A stretch of 64,000 nt of DNA from positions 87,617-151,616 of the forward strand of contig CALSFV010000433.1 of assembly GCA_943737045.1 (NCBI GenBank), given 5' to 3'. Under the pieces are notes generated by a model, which was not told the DNA's origin, ran no database searches, and was given only the letters and a program-made list of their open reading frames with translations. This DNA is from Parapristionchus giblindavisi (lineage: Eukaryota > Nematoda > Chromadorea > Rhabditida > Diplogasteridae). Below, one piece after another: positions 1 through 13,900 of the stretch (positions are counted from its first letter, which is position 1; every line of letters starts with the position of its first letter). A program made the translations under genes and the position numbers.

Positions 1-1959
1 CTGAGTGATTCCCTGGTCGAATCTGGGCTAGCCCCTTGCTTATGAGTGATACCCTGGTCGAATCTGGGCTAGCCCCTTGCTTCTGAGTGATTCCCTGGTC
101 GAATCTGGGCTAGCCCCTTGCTTCTGAGTGATTCCCTGGTCGAATCTGGGCTAGCCCCTTGCTTCTGAGTGATTCCCTGGTCGAATCTGGGCTAGCCTCT
201 TGCTTCTGAGTGATTCCCTGGTCGATTCTGGGCTAGCCCCTTGCTTCTGAGTGATTCCCTGGTCGAATCTGGGGTAGCCCCTTGCTTCTGAGTGATACCC
301 TGGTCGAATCTGGGCTAGCCCCTTGCTTCTGAGTGATTCCCTGGTCGAATCTGGGCTAGCCCCTTGCTTCTGAGTGATTCCCTGGTCGAATCTGGGCTAG
401 CCTCTTGCTTCTGAGTGATTCCCTGGTCGAATCTGGGCTAGCCCCTTGCTTCTGAGTGATTCCCTGGTCGAATCTGGGGTAGCCCCTTGCTTCTGAGTGA
501 TACCCTGGTCGAATCTGGGCTAGCCCCTTGCTTCTGAGTGATACCCTGGTCGAATCTGGGCTAGCCCCTTGCTTCTGAGTGATTCCCTGGTCGAATCTGG
601 GCTAGCCTCTTGCTTCTGAGTGATTCCCTGGTCGAATCTGGGGTAGCCCCTTGCTTCTGAGTGATTCCCTGGTCGAATCTGGGCTAGCCCCTTGCTTATG
701 AGTGATACCCTGGTCGAATCTGGGCTAGCCCCTTGCTTCTGAGTGATTCCCTGGTCGAATCTGGGCTAGCCCCTTGCTTCTGAGTGATTCCCTGGTCGAA
801 TCTGGGCTAGCCCCTTGCTTCTGAGTGATTCCCTGGTCGAATCTGGGCTAGCCTCTTGCTTCTGAGTGATTCCCTGGTCGATTCTGGGCTAGCCCCTTGC
901 TTCTGAGTGATTCCCTGGTCGAATCTGGGGTAGCCCCTTGCTTCTGAGTGATACCCTGGTCGAATCTGGGCTAGCCCCTTGCTTCTGAGTGATTCCCTGG
1001 TCGAATCTGGGCTAGCCCCTTGCTTCTGAGTGATTCCCTGGTCGAATCTGGGCTAGCCTCTTGCTTCTGAGTGATTCCCTGGTCGAATCTGGGCTAGCCC
1101 CTTGCTTCTAAGTGATACCCTGGTCGAATCTGGGCTAGCCCCTCGCTTCTGAGTGATTCCCTGGTCGAATCTGGGCTAGCCCCTTGCTTCTGAGTGATTC
1201 CCTGGTCGAATCTGGGCTAGCCCCTTGCTTCTGAGTGATTCCCTGGTCGAATCTGGGGTAGCCCCTTGCTTCTGAGTGATACCCTGGTCGAATCTGGGCT
1301 AGCCCCTTGCTTCTGAGTGATACCCTGGTCGAATCTGGGCTAGCCCCTTGCTTCTGAGTGATTCCCTGGTCGAATCTGGGCTAGCCTCTTGCTTCTGAGT
1401 GATTCCCTGGTCGAATCTGGGGTAGCCCCTTGCTTCTGAGTGATTCCCTGGTCGAATCTGGGCTAGCCCCTTGCTTATGAGTGATACCCTGGTCGAATCT
1501 GGGCTAGCCCCTTGCTTCTGAGTGATTCCCTGGTCGAATCTGGGCTAGCCCCTTGCTTCTGAGTGATTCCCTGGTCGAATCTGGGCTAGCCCCTTGCTTC
1601 TGAGTGATTCCCTGGTCGAATCTGGGCTAGCCCCTTGCTTCTGAGTGATTCCCTGGTCGAATCTGGGCTAGCCTCTTGCTTCTGAGTGATTCCCTGGTCG
1701 ATTCTGGGCTAGCCCCTTGCTTCTGAGTGATTCCCTGGTCGAATCTGGGGTAGCCCCTTGCTTCTGAGTGATACCCTGGTCGAATCTGGGCTAGCCCCTT
1801 GCTTCTGAGTGATTCCCTGGTCGAATCTGGGCTAGCCCCTTGCTTCTGAGTGATTCCCTGGTCGAATCTGGGCTAGCCCCTTGCTTCTGAGTGATTCCCT
1901 GGTCGAATCTGGGCTAGCCTCTTGCTTCTGAGTGATTCCCTGGTCGAATCTGGGCTAGC

Positions 1960-4900
1960 CCCTGGTCGAATCTGGGCTAGCCCCTTGCTTCTGAATGATT
2001 CCCTGGTCGAATCTGGGCTAGCCTCTTGCTTCTGAGTGATTCCCTGGTCGAATCTGGGCTAGCCTCTTGCTTCTGAGTTATTCCCTGGTCGAATCTGGGG
2101 TAGCCCCTTGCTTCTGAGTGATTCCCTGGTCGAATCTGGGCTAGCCCCTTGCTTCTGAGTGATTCCCTGGTCGAATGTGGGCTAGCCCCTTGCTTCTGAG
2201 TGATTCCCTGGTCGAATCTGGGGTAGCCCCTTGCTTCTGAGTGATTCCCTGGTCGAATCTGGGCTAGCCCCTTGCTTATAAGTGATACCCTGGTCGAATC
2301 TGGGCTAGCCCCTTGCTTCTGAGTGATTCCCTGGTCGAATCTGGGCTAGCCCCTTGCTTCTGAGCGATTCCCTGGTCGAATCTGGACTAGCCTCTTGCTT
2401 CTGAGTGATTCCCTGGTCGAATCTGGGCTAGCCCCTGGTCGAATCTGGGCTAGCCTCTTGCTTCTGAGTGATTCCCTGGTCGAATCTGGGCTAGCCCCTT
2501 GCTTCTGAGTGATTCCCTGGTCGAATCTGGGCTAGCCCCTTGCTTCTGAGTGATTCCCTGGTCGAATCTGGGCTAGCCCCTTGCTTCTGAGTGATTCCCT
2601 GGTCGAATCTGGGCTAGCCTCTTGCTTCTGAGTGATTCCCTGGTCGATTCTGGGCTAGCCCCTTGCTTCTGAGTGATTCCCTGGTCGAATCTGGGGTAGC
2701 CCCTTGCTTCTGAGTGATACCCTGGTCGAATCTGGGCTAGCCCCTTGCTTCTGAGTGATTCCCTGGTCGAATCTGGGCTAGCCCCTTGCTTCTGAGTGAT
2801 TCCCTGGTCGAATCTGGGCTAGCCCCTTGCTTCTGAGTGATTCCCTGGTCGAATCTGGGCTAGCCTCTTGCTTCTGAGTGATTCCCTGGTCGAATCTGGG
2901 CTAGCCCCTGGTCGAATCTGGGCTAGCCCCTTGCTTCTGAATGATTCCCTGGTCGAATCTGGGCTAGCCTCTTGCTTCTGAGTGATTCCCTGGTCGAATC
3001 TGGGCTAGCCTCTTGCTTCTGAGTTATTCCCTGGTCGAATCTGGGGTAGCCCCTTGCTTCTGAGTGATTCCCTGGTCGAATCTGGGCTAGCCCCTTGCTT
3101 CTGAGTGATTCCCTGGTCGAATGTGGGCTAGCCCCTTGCTTCTGAGTGATTCCCTGGTCGAATCTGGGGTAGCCCCTTGCTTCTGAGTGATTCCCTGGTC
3201 GAATCTGGGCTAGCCCCTTGCTTATAAGTGATACCCTGGTCGAATCTGGGCTAGCCCCTTGCTTCTGAGTGATTCCCTGGTCGAATCTGGGCTAGCCCCT
3301 TGCTTCTGAGCGATTCCCTGGTCGAATCTGGACTAGCCTCTTGCTTCTGAGTGATTCCCTGGTCGAATCTGGGCTAGCCCCTGGTCGAATCTGGGCTAGC
3401 CCCTTGCTTCTGAGTGATTCCCTGGTCGAATCTGGGCTAGCCCCTTGCTTCTGAGTGATTCCCTGGTCGAATCTGGGCTAGCCCCTTGCTTCTGAGTGAT
3501 TCCCTGGTCGAATCTGGGGTAGCCCCTTGCTTCTGAGTGATACCCTGGTCGAATCTGGGCTAGCCCCTTGCTTCTGAGTGATTCCCTGGTCGAATCTGGG
3601 CTAGCCCCTTGCTTCTGAGTGATACCCTGGTCGAATCTGGGCTAGCCCCTTGCTTCTGAGTGATTCCCTGGTCGAATCTGGGTTAGCCTCTTGCTTCTGA
3701 GTGATTCCCTGGTCGAATCTGGGGTAGCCCCTTGCTTCTGAGTGATTCCCTGGTCGAATCTGGGCTAGCCTCTTGCTTCTGAGTGATTCCCTGGTCGAAT
3801 CTGGGCTAGCCTCTTGCTTCTGAGTTATTCCCTGGTCGAATCTGGGCTAGCCTCTTGCTTCTGAGTGATTCCCTGGTCGAATCTGGGTTAGCCTCTTGCT
3901 TCTGAGTGATTCCCTGGTCGAATCTGGGGTAGCCCCTTGCTTCTGAGTGATTCCCTGGTCGAATCTGGGCTAGCCTCTTGCTTCTGAGTGATTCCCTGGT
4001 CGAATCTGGGCTAGCCTCTTGCTTCTGAGTTATTCCCTGGTCGAATCTGGGCTAGCCTCTTGCTTCTGAGTGATTCCCTGGTCGAATCTGGGCTAGCCTC
4101 TTGCTTCTGAGTTATTCCCTGGTCGAATCTGGGGTAGCCCCTTGCTTCTGAGTGATTCCCTGGTCGAATCTGGGCTAGCCCCTTGCTTCTGAGTGATTCC
4201 CTGGTCGAATCTGGGGTAGCCCCTTGCTTCTGAGTGATTCCCTGGTCGAATCTGGGCTAGCCCCTTGCTTCTGAGTGATTCCCTGGTCGAATGTGGGCTA
4301 GCCCCTTGCTTCTGAGTGATTCCCTGGTCGAATCTGGGCTAGCCCCTTGCTTATAAGTGATACCCTGGTCGAATCTGGGCTAGCCCCTTGCTTCTGAGTG
4401 ATTCCCTGGTCGAATCTGGGCTAGCCCCTTGCTTCTGAGCGATTCCCTGGTCGAATCTGGACTAGCCTCTTGCTTCTGAGTGATTCCCTGGTCGAATCTG
4501 GGCTAGCCCCTGGTCGAATCTGGGCTAGCCCCTTGCTTCTGAGTGATTCCCTGGTCGAATCTGGGCTAGCCCCTTGCTTCTGAGTGATTCCCTGGTCGAA
4601 TCTGGGCTAGCCCCTTGCTTCTGAGTGATTCCCTGGTCGAATCTGGGGTAGCCCCTTGCTTCTGAGTGATACCCTGGTCGAATCTGGGCTAGCCCCTTGC
4701 TTCTGAGTGATTCCCTGGTCGAATCTGGGCTAGCCCCTTGCTTCTGAGTGATACCCTGGTCGAATCTGGGCTAGCCCCTTGCTTCTGAGTGATTCCCTGG
4801 TCGAATCTGGGTTAGCCTCTTGCTTCTGAGTGATTCCCTGGTCGAATCTGGGGTAGCCCCTTGCTTCTGAGTGATTCCCTGGTCGAATCTGGGCTAGCCC

Positions 4901-7900
4901 CTTGCTTATGAGTGATACCCTGGTCGAATCTGGGCTAGCCCCTTGCTTCTGAGTGATTCCCTGGTCGAATCTGGGCTAGCCCCTTGTTTCTGAGCGATTC
5001 CCTGGTCGAACCTGGGCTAGCCCCTTGCTTCTGAGTGATTCCCTGGTCGAATATGGGCTAGCCTCTTGCTTCTGAGTGATTCCCTGGTCGAATCTGGGCT
5101 AGCCTCTTGCTTCTGAGTGATTCCCTGGTCGAATCTGGGCTAGCCCCTTGCTTCTAAGTGATACCCTGGTCGAATCTGGGCTAGCCCCTCGCTTCTGAGT
5201 GATTCCCTGGTCGAATCTGGGCTAGCCCCTTGCTTCTGAGTGATTCCCTGGTCGAATCTGGGCTAGCCCCTTGCTTCTGAGTGATTCCCTGGTCGAATCT
5301 GGGGTAGCCCCTTGCTTCTGAGTGATACCCTGGTCGAATCTGGGCTAGCCCCTTGCTTCTGAGTGATACCCTGGTCGAATCTGGGCTAGCCCCTTGCTTC
5401 TGAGTGATTCCCTGGTCGAATCTGGGCTAGCCTCTTGCTTCTGAGTGATTCCCTGGTCGAATCTGGGGTAGCCCCTTGCTTCTGAGTGATTCCCTGGTCG
5501 AATCTGGGCTAGCCCCTTGCTTATGAGTGATACCCTGGTCGAATCTGGGCTAGCCCCTTGCTTCTGAGTGATTCCCTGGTCGAATCTGGGCTAGCCCCTT
5601 GCTTCTGAGTGATTCCCTGGTCGAATCTGGGCTAGCCTCTTGCTTCTGAGTGATTCCCTGGTCGATTCTGGGCTAGCCCCTTGCTTCTGAGTGATTCCCT
5701 GGTCGAATCTGGGGTAGCCCCTTGCTTCTGAGTGATACCCTGGTCGAATCTGGGCTAGCCCCTTGCTTCTGAGTGATTCCCTGGTCGAATCTGGGCTAGC
5801 ACCTTGCTTCTGAGTGATTCCCTGGTCGAATCTGGGCTAGCCCCTTGCTTCTGAGTGATTCCCTGGTCGAATCTGGGCTAGCCTCTTGCTTCTGAGTGAT
5901 TCCCTGGTCGAATCTGGGCTAGCCCCTGGTCGAATCTGGGCTAGCCCCTTGCTTCTGAGTGATTCCCTGGTCGAATCTGGGCTAGCCTCTTGCTTCTGAG
6001 TGATTCCCTGGTCGAATCTGGGGTAGCCCCTTGCTTCTGAGTGATTCCCTGGTCGAATCTGGGCTAGCCCCTTGCTTATGAGTGATACCCTGGTCGAATC
6101 TGGGCTAGCCCCTTGCTTCTGAGTGATTCCCTGGTCGAATCTGGGCTAGCCCCTTGCTTCTGAGTGATTCCCTGGTCGAATCTGGGCTAGCCCCTTGCTT
6201 CTGAGTGATTCCCTGGTCGAATCTGGGCTAGCCTCTTGCTTCTGAGTGATTCCCTGGTCGATTCTGGGCTAGCCCCTTGCTTCTGAGTGATTCCCTGGTC
6301 GAATCTGGGGTAGCCCCTTGCTTCTGAGTGATACCCTGGTCGAATCTGGGCTAGCCCCTTGCTTCTGAGTGATTTCCTGGTCGAATCTGGGCTAGCCCCT
6401 TGCTTCTGAGTGATTCCCTGGTCGAATCTGGGCTAGCCCCTTGCTTCTGAGTGATTCCCTGGTCGAATCTGGGCTAGCCTCTTGCTTCTGAGTGATTCCC
6501 TGGTCGAATCTGGGCTAGCCCCTGGTCGAATCTGGGCTAGCCCCTTGCTTCTGAATGATTCCCTGGTCGAATCTGGGCTAGCCTCTTGCTTCTGAGTGAT
6601 TCCCTGGTCGAATCTGGGCTAGCCTCTTGCTTCTGAGTGATTCCCTGGTCGAAACTGGGGTAGCCCCTTGCTTCTGAGTGATTCCCTGGTCGAATCTGGG
6701 CTAGCCCCTTGCTTCTGAGTGATTCCCTGGTCGAATCTGGGCTAGCCCCTTGCTTCTGAGTGATACCCTGGTCGAATCTGGGCTAGCCCCTTGCTTCTGA
6801 GTGATTCCCTGGTCGAATCTGGGCTAGCCCCTTGCTTCTGAGTGATACCCTGGTCGAATCTGGGCTAGCCCCTTGCTTCTGAGTGATTCCCTGGTCGAAT
6901 CTGGGTTAGCCTCTTGCTTCTGAGTGATTCCCTGGTCGAATCTGGGCTAGCCCCTTGCTTCTGAGTGATTCCCTGGTCGAATCTGGGCTAGCCCCTTGCT
7001 TCTGAGTGATACCCTGGTCGAATCTGGGCTAGCCCCTTGCTTCTGAGTGATTCCCTGGTCGAATCTGGGCTAGCCCCTTGCTTCTGAGTGATTCCCTGGT
7101 CGAATCTGGGCTAGCCTCTTGCTTCCGAGTGATTCCCTGGTCGAATCTGGGGTAGCCCCTTGCTTCTGAGTGATTCCCTGGTCGAATCTGGGCTAGCCCC
7201 TTGCTTATAAGTGATACCCTGGTCGAATCTGGGCTAGCCCCTTGCTTCTGAGTGATTCCCTGGTCGAATCTGGGCTAGCCCCTTGCTTCTGAGTGATTCC
7301 CTGGTTGAATCTGGTGTAACCCCTTGCTTCTGAGTGATACCCTGGTCGAATCTGGGCTAGCCCCTTGCTTCTGAGCGATTCCCTGGTCGAATCTGGGCTA
7401 GCCCCTTGCTTCTGAGTGATTCCCTGGTTGAATCTGGGCTAGCCCCTTGCTTCTGAGTGATTCCCTGGTCGAATCTGGGCTAGCCCCTTGCTTCTGAGCG
7501 ATTCCCTGGTCGAATCTGGACTAGCCTCTTGCTTCTGAGTGATTCCCTGGTCGAATCTGGGCTAGCCCCTTGCTTCTGAGTGATTCCCTGGTCGAATCTG
7601 GGCTAGCCCCTTGCTTCTGAGTGATACCCTGGTCGAATCTGGGCTAGCCCCTTGCTTCTGAGTGATTCCCTGGTCGAATCTGGGCTAGCCCCTTGCTTCT
7701 GAGTGATTCCCTGGTCGAATCTGGGCTAGCCTCTTGCTTCCGAGTGATTCCCTGGTCGAATCTGGGGTAGCCCCTTGCTTCTGAGTGATTCCCTGGTCGA
7801 ATCTGGGCTAGCCCCTTGCTTATAAGTGATACCCTGGTCGAATCTGGGCTAGCCCCTTGCTTCTGAGTGATTCCCTGGTCGAATCTGGGCTAGCCCCTTG

Positions 7901-10900
7901 CTTCTGAGCGATTCCCTGGTCGAATCTGGACTAGCCTCTTGCTTCTGAGTGATTCCCTGGTCGAATCTGGGCTAGCCCCTTGCTTCTGAGTGATTCCCTG
8001 GTCGAATCTGGGCTAGCCCCTTGCTTCTGAGTGATACCCTGATCGAATCTGGGCTAGCCCCTTGCTTCTGAGTGATTCCCTGGTCGAATCTGGGCTAGCC
8101 CCTTGCTTCTGAGTGATTCCCTGGTCGAATCTGGGCTAGCCTCTTGCTTCTGAGTGATTCCCTGGTCGAATCTGGGGTAGCCCCTTGCTTCTGAGCGATT
8201 CCCTGGTCGAATCTGGGCTAGCCCCTTGCTTATAAGTGATACCCTGGTCGAATCTGGGCTAGCCCCTTGCTTCTGAGTGATTCCCTGGTCGAATCTGGGC
8301 TAGCCCCTTGCTTCTGAGTGATTCCCTGGTCGAATCTGGGGTAGCCCCTTGCTTCTGAGCGATTCCCTGGTCGAATCTGGGCTAGCCCCTTGCTTATAAG
8401 TGATACCCTGGTCGAATCTGGGCTAGCCCCTTGCTTCTGAGTGATTCCCTGGTCGAATCTGGGCTAGCCCCTTGCTTCTGAGTGATACCCTGGTCGAATC
8501 TGGGCTAGCCCCTTGCTTCTGAGTGATTCCCTGGTCGAATCTGGGCTAGCCCCTTGCTTCTGAGTGATACCCTGGTCGAATCTGGGCTAGCCCCTTGCTT
8601 CTGAGTGATTCCCTGGTCGAATCTGGGTTAGCCTCTTGCTTCTGAGTGATTCCCTGGTCGAATCTGGGGTAGCCCCTTGCTTCTGAGTGATTCCCTGGTC
8701 GAATCTGGGGTAGCCCCTTGCTTCTGAGTGATACCCTGGTCGAATCTGGGCTAGCCCCTTGCTTCTGAGTGATTCCCTGGTCGAATCTGGGCTAGCCCCT
8801 TGCTTCTGAGTGATACCCTGGTCGAATCTGGGCTAGCCCCTTGCTTCTGAGTGATTTCCTGGTCGAATCTGGGTTAGCCTCTTGCTTCTGAGTGATTCCC
8901 TGGTCGAATCTGGGGTAGCCCCTGGCTTCTGAGTGATTCCCTGGTCGAATCTGGGCTAGCCCCTTGCTTATGAGTGATACCCTGGTCGAATCTGGGCTAG
9001 CCCCTTGCTTCTGAGTGATTCCCTGGTCGAATCTGGGCTAGCCCCTTGCTTATAAGTGATACCCTGGTCGAATCTGGGCTAGCCCCTTGCTTCTGAGTGA
9101 TTCCCTGGTCGAATCTGGGCTAGCCCCTTGCTTCTGAGTGATTCCCTGGTCGAATCTGGGCTAGCCCCTTGCTTCTGAGCGATTCCCTGGTCGAATCTGG
9201 GCTAGCCCCTTGCTTCTGAGTGATTCCCTGGTCGAATCTGGGCTAGCCCCTTGCTTCTGAGTGATACCCTGGTCGAATCTGGGCTAGCCCCTTGCTTCTG
9301 AGTGATTCCCTGGTCGAATCTGGGCTAGCCCCTTGCTTCTGAGTGATTCCCTGGTCGAATCTGGGCTAGCCCCTTGCTTCTGAGTGATTCCCTGGTTGAA
9401 TCTGGTGTAACCCCTTGCTTCTGAGTGATACCCTGGTCGAATCTGGGCTAGCCCCTTGCTTCTGAGTGATTCCCTGGTCGAATCTGGGCTAGCCCCTTGC
9501 TTCTGAGTGATTCCCTGGTCGAATCTGGGCTAGCCCCTTGCTTCTGAGCGATTCCCTGGTCGAATCTGGACTAGCCTCTTGCTTCTGAGTGATTCCCTGG
9601 TCGAATCTGGGCTAGCCCCTTGCTTCTGAGTGATTCCCTGGTCGAATCTGGGCTAGCCTCTTGCTTCTGAGTGATTCCCTGGTCGAATCTGGGCTAGCCC
9701 CTGGTCGAATCTGGGCTAGCCCCTTGCTTCTGAGTGATTCCCTGGTCGAATCTGGGCTAGCCTCTTGCTTCTGAGTGATTCCCTGGTCGAATCTGGGGTA
9801 GCCCCTTGCTTCTGAGTGATTCCCTGGTCGAATCTGGGCTAGCCCCTTGCTTATGAGTGATACCCTGGTCGAATCTGGGCTAGCCCCTTGCTTCTGAGTG
9901 ATTCCCTGGTCGAATCTGGGCTAGCCCCTTGCTTCTGAGTGATTCCCTGGTCGAATCTGGGCTAGCCCCTTGCTTCTGAGTGATTCCCTGGTCGAATCTG
10001 GGCTAGCCTCTTGCTTCTGAGTGATTCCCTGGTCGATTCTGGGCTAGCCCCTTGCTTCTGAGTGATTCCCTGGTCGAATCTGGGGTAGCCCCTTGCTTCT
10101 GAGTGATACCCTGGTCGAATCTGGGCTAGCCCCTTGCTTCTGAGTGATTTCCTGGTCGAATCTGGGCTAGCCCCTTGCTTCTGAGTGATTCCCTGGTCGA
10201 ATCTGGGCTAGCCCCTTGCTTCTGAGTGATTCCCTGGTCGAATCTGGGCTAGCCTCTTGCTTCTGAGTGATTCCCTGGTCGAATCTGGGCTAGCCCCTGG
10301 TCGAATCTGGGCTAGCCCCTTGCTTCTGAATGATTCCCTGGTCGAATCTGGGCTAGCCTCTTGCTTCTGAGTGATTCCCTGGTCGAATCTGGGCTAGCCT
10401 CTTGCTTCTGAGTGATTCCCTGGTCGAAACTGGGGTAGCCCCTTGCTTCTGAGTGATTCCCTGGTCGAATCTGGGCTAGCCCCTTGCTTCTGAGTGATTC
10501 CCTGGTCGAATCTGGGCTAGCCCCTTGCTTCTGAGTGATTCCCTGGTCGAATCTGGGGTAGCCCCTTGCTTCTGAGTGATTCCCTGGTCGAATCTGGGCT
10601 AGCCCCTTGCTTATAAGTGATACCCTGGTCGAATCTGGGCTAGCCCCTTGCTTCTGAGTGATTCCCTGGTCGAATCTGGGCTAGCCCCTTGCTTCTGAGC
10701 GATTCCCTGGTCGAATCTGGACTAGCCTCTTGCTTCTGAGTGATTCCCTGGTCGAATCTGGGCTAGCCCCTTGCTTCTGAGTGATTCCCTGGTCGAATCT
10801 GGGCTAGCCCCTTGCTTCTGAGTGATACCCTGGTCGAATCTGGGCTAGCCCCTTGCTTCTGAGTGATTCCCTGGTCGAATCTGGGCTAGCCCCTTGCTTC

Positions 10901-13900
10901 TGAGTGATTCCCTGGTCGAATCTGGGCTAGCCTCTTGCTTCCGAGTGATTCCCTGGTCGAATCTGGGGTAGCCCCTTGCTTCTGAGTGATTCCCTGGTCG
11001 AATCTGGGCTAGCCCCTTGCTTATAAGTGATACCCTGGTCGAATCTGGGCTAGCCCCTTGCTTCTGAGTGATTCCCTGGTCGAATCTGGGCTAGCCCCTT
11101 GCTTCTGAGCGATTCCCTGGTCGAATCTGGACTAGCCTCTTGCTTCTGAGTGATTCCCTGGTCGAATCTGGGCTAGCCCCTTGCTTCTGAGTGATTCCCT
11201 GGTCGAATCTGGGCTAGCCCCTTGCTTCTGAGTGATACCCTGATCGAATCTGGGCTAGCCCCTTGCTTCTGAGTGATTCCCTGGTCGAATCTGGGCTAGC
11301 CCCTTGCTTCTGAGTGATTCCCTGGTCGAATCTGGGCTAGCCTCTTGCTTCTGAGTGATTCCCTGGTCGAATCTGGGGTAGCCCCTTGCTTCTGAGCGAT
11401 TCCCTGGTCGAATCTGGGCTAGCCCCTTGCTTCTGAGTGATTCCCTGGTCGAATCTGGGCTAGCCCCTTGCTTCTGAGTGATACCCTGATCGAATCTGGG
11501 CTAGCCCCTTGCTTCTGAGTGATTCCCTGGTCGAATCTGGGCTAGCCCCTTGCTTCTGAGTGATTCCCTGGTCGAATCTGGGCTAGCCTCTTGCTTCTGA
11601 GTGATTCCCTGGTCGAATCTGGGGTAGCCCCTTGCTTCTGAGCGATTCCCTGGTCGAATCTGGGCTAGCCCCTTGCTTATAAGTGATACCCTGGTCGAAT
11701 CTGGGCTAGCCCCTTGCTTCTGAGTGATTCCCTGGTCGAATCTGGGCTAGCCCCTTGCTTCTGAGTGATTCCCTGGTCGAATCTGGGGTAGCCCCTTGCT
11801 TCTGAGCGATTCCCTGGTCGAATCTGGGCTAGCCCCTTGCTTATAAGTGATACCCTGGTCGAATCTGGGCTAGCCCCTTGCTTCTGAGTGATTCCCTGGT
11901 CGAATCTGGGCTAGCCCCTTGCTTCTGAGTGATACCCTGGTCGAATCTGGGCTAGCCCCTTGCTTCTGAGTGATTCCCTGGTCGAATCTGGGCTAGCCCC
12001 TTGCTTCTGAGTGATACCCTGGTCGAATCTGGGCTAGCCCCTTGCTTCTGAGTGATTCCCTGGTCGAATCTGGGTTAGCCTCTTGCTTCTGAGTGATTCC
12101 CTGGTCGAATCTGGGGTAGCCCCTTGCTTCTGAGTGATTCCCTGGTCGAATCTGGGGTAGCCCCTTGCTTCTGAGTGATACCCTGGTCGAATCTGGGCTA
12201 GCCCCTTGCTTCTGAGTGATTCCCTGGTCGAATCTGGGCTAGCCCCTTGCTTCTGAGTGATACCCTGGTCGAATCTGGGCTAGCCCCTTGCTTCTGAGTG
12301 ATTTCCTGGTCGAATCTGGGTTAGCCTCTTGCTTCTGAGTGATTCCCTGGTCGAATCTGGGGTAGCCCCTGGCTTCTGAGTGATTCCCTGGTCGAATCTG
12401 GGCTAGCCCCTTGCTTATGAGTGATACCCTGGTCGAATCTGGGCTAGCCCCTTGCTTCTGAGTGATTCCCTGGTCGAATCTGGGCTAGCCCCTTGCTTAT
12501 AAGTGATACCCTGGTCGAATCTGGGCTAGCCCCTTGCTTCTGAGTGATTCCCTGGTCGAATCTGGGCTAGCCCCTTGCTTCTGAGTGATTCCCTGGTCGA
12601 ATCTGGGCTAGCCCCTTGCTTCTGAGCGATTCCCTGGTCGAATCTGGGCTAGCCCCTTGCTTCTGAGTGATTCCCTGGTCGAATCTGGGCTAGCCCCTTG
12701 CTTCTGAGTGATACCCTGGTCGAATCTGGGCTAGCCCCTTGCTTCTGAGTGATTCCCTGGTCGAATCTGGGCTAGCCCCTTGCTTCTGAGTGATTCCCTG
12801 GTCGAATCTGGGCTAGCCCCTTGCTTCTGAGTGATTCCCTGGTTGAATCTGGGCTAGCCCCTTGCTTCTGAGTGATTCCCTGGTCGAATCTGGGCTAGCC
12901 TCTTGCTTCTGAGTGATTCCCTGGTCGAATCTGGGCTAGCCCCTGGTCGAATCTGGGCTAGCCCCTTGCTTCTGAATGATTCCCTGGTCGAATCTGGGCT
13001 AGCCTCTTGCTTCTGAGTGATTCCCTGGTCGAATCTGGGCTAGCCTCTTGCTTCTGAGTGATTCCCTGGTCGAAACTGGGGTAGCCCCTTGCTTCTGAGT
13101 GATTCCCTGGTCGAATCTGGGCTAGCCCCTTGCTTCTGAGTGATTCCCTGGTCGAATCTGGGCTAGCCCCTTGCTTCTGAGTGATTCCCTGGTCGAATCT
13201 GGGGTAGCCCCTTGCTTCTGAGTGATTCCCTGGTCGAATCTGGGCTAGCCCCTTGCTTATAAGTGATACCCTGGTCGAATCTGGGCTAGCCCCTTGCTTC
13301 TGAGTGATTCCCTGGTCGAATCTGGGCTAGCCCCTTGCTTCTGAGCGATTCCCTGGTCGAATCTGGACTAGCCTCTTGCTTCTGAGTGATTCCCTGGTCG
13401 AATCTGGGCTAGCCCCTTGCTTCTGAGTGATTCCCTGGTCGAATCTGGGCTAGCCCCTTGCTTCTGAGTGATACCCTGGTCGAATCTGGGCTAGCCCCTT
13501 GCTTCTGAGTGATTCCCTGGTCGAATCTGGGCTAGCCCCTTGCTTCTGAGTGATTCCCTGGTCGAATCTGGGCTAGCCCCTTGCTTCTGAGTGATTCCCT
13601 GGTCGAATCTGGGCTAGCCCCTTGCTTCTGAGTGATACCCTGGTCGAATCTGGGCTAGCCCCTTGCTTCTGAGTGATTCCCTGGTCGAATCTGGGCTAGC
13701 CCCTTGCTTCTGAGTGATACCCTGGTCGAATCTGGGCAAGCCCCTTGCTTCTGAGTGATTCCCTGGTCGAATCTGGACTAGCCTCTTGCTTCTGAGTGAT
13801 TCCCTGGTCGAATCTGGGCTAGCCCCTTGCTTCTGAGTGATTCCCTGGTCGAATCTGGGCTAGCCCCTTGCTTCTGAGTGATACCCTGATCGAATCTGGG

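Noticed and set aside
83..123. tRNA-derived origin of satellite A (GGTCGAATC resembles the B box GGTTCGAATC)
   Set aside because: One base of the B-box consensus is missing, no A box or acceptor stem is present, and a short match of this kind is easy by chance.
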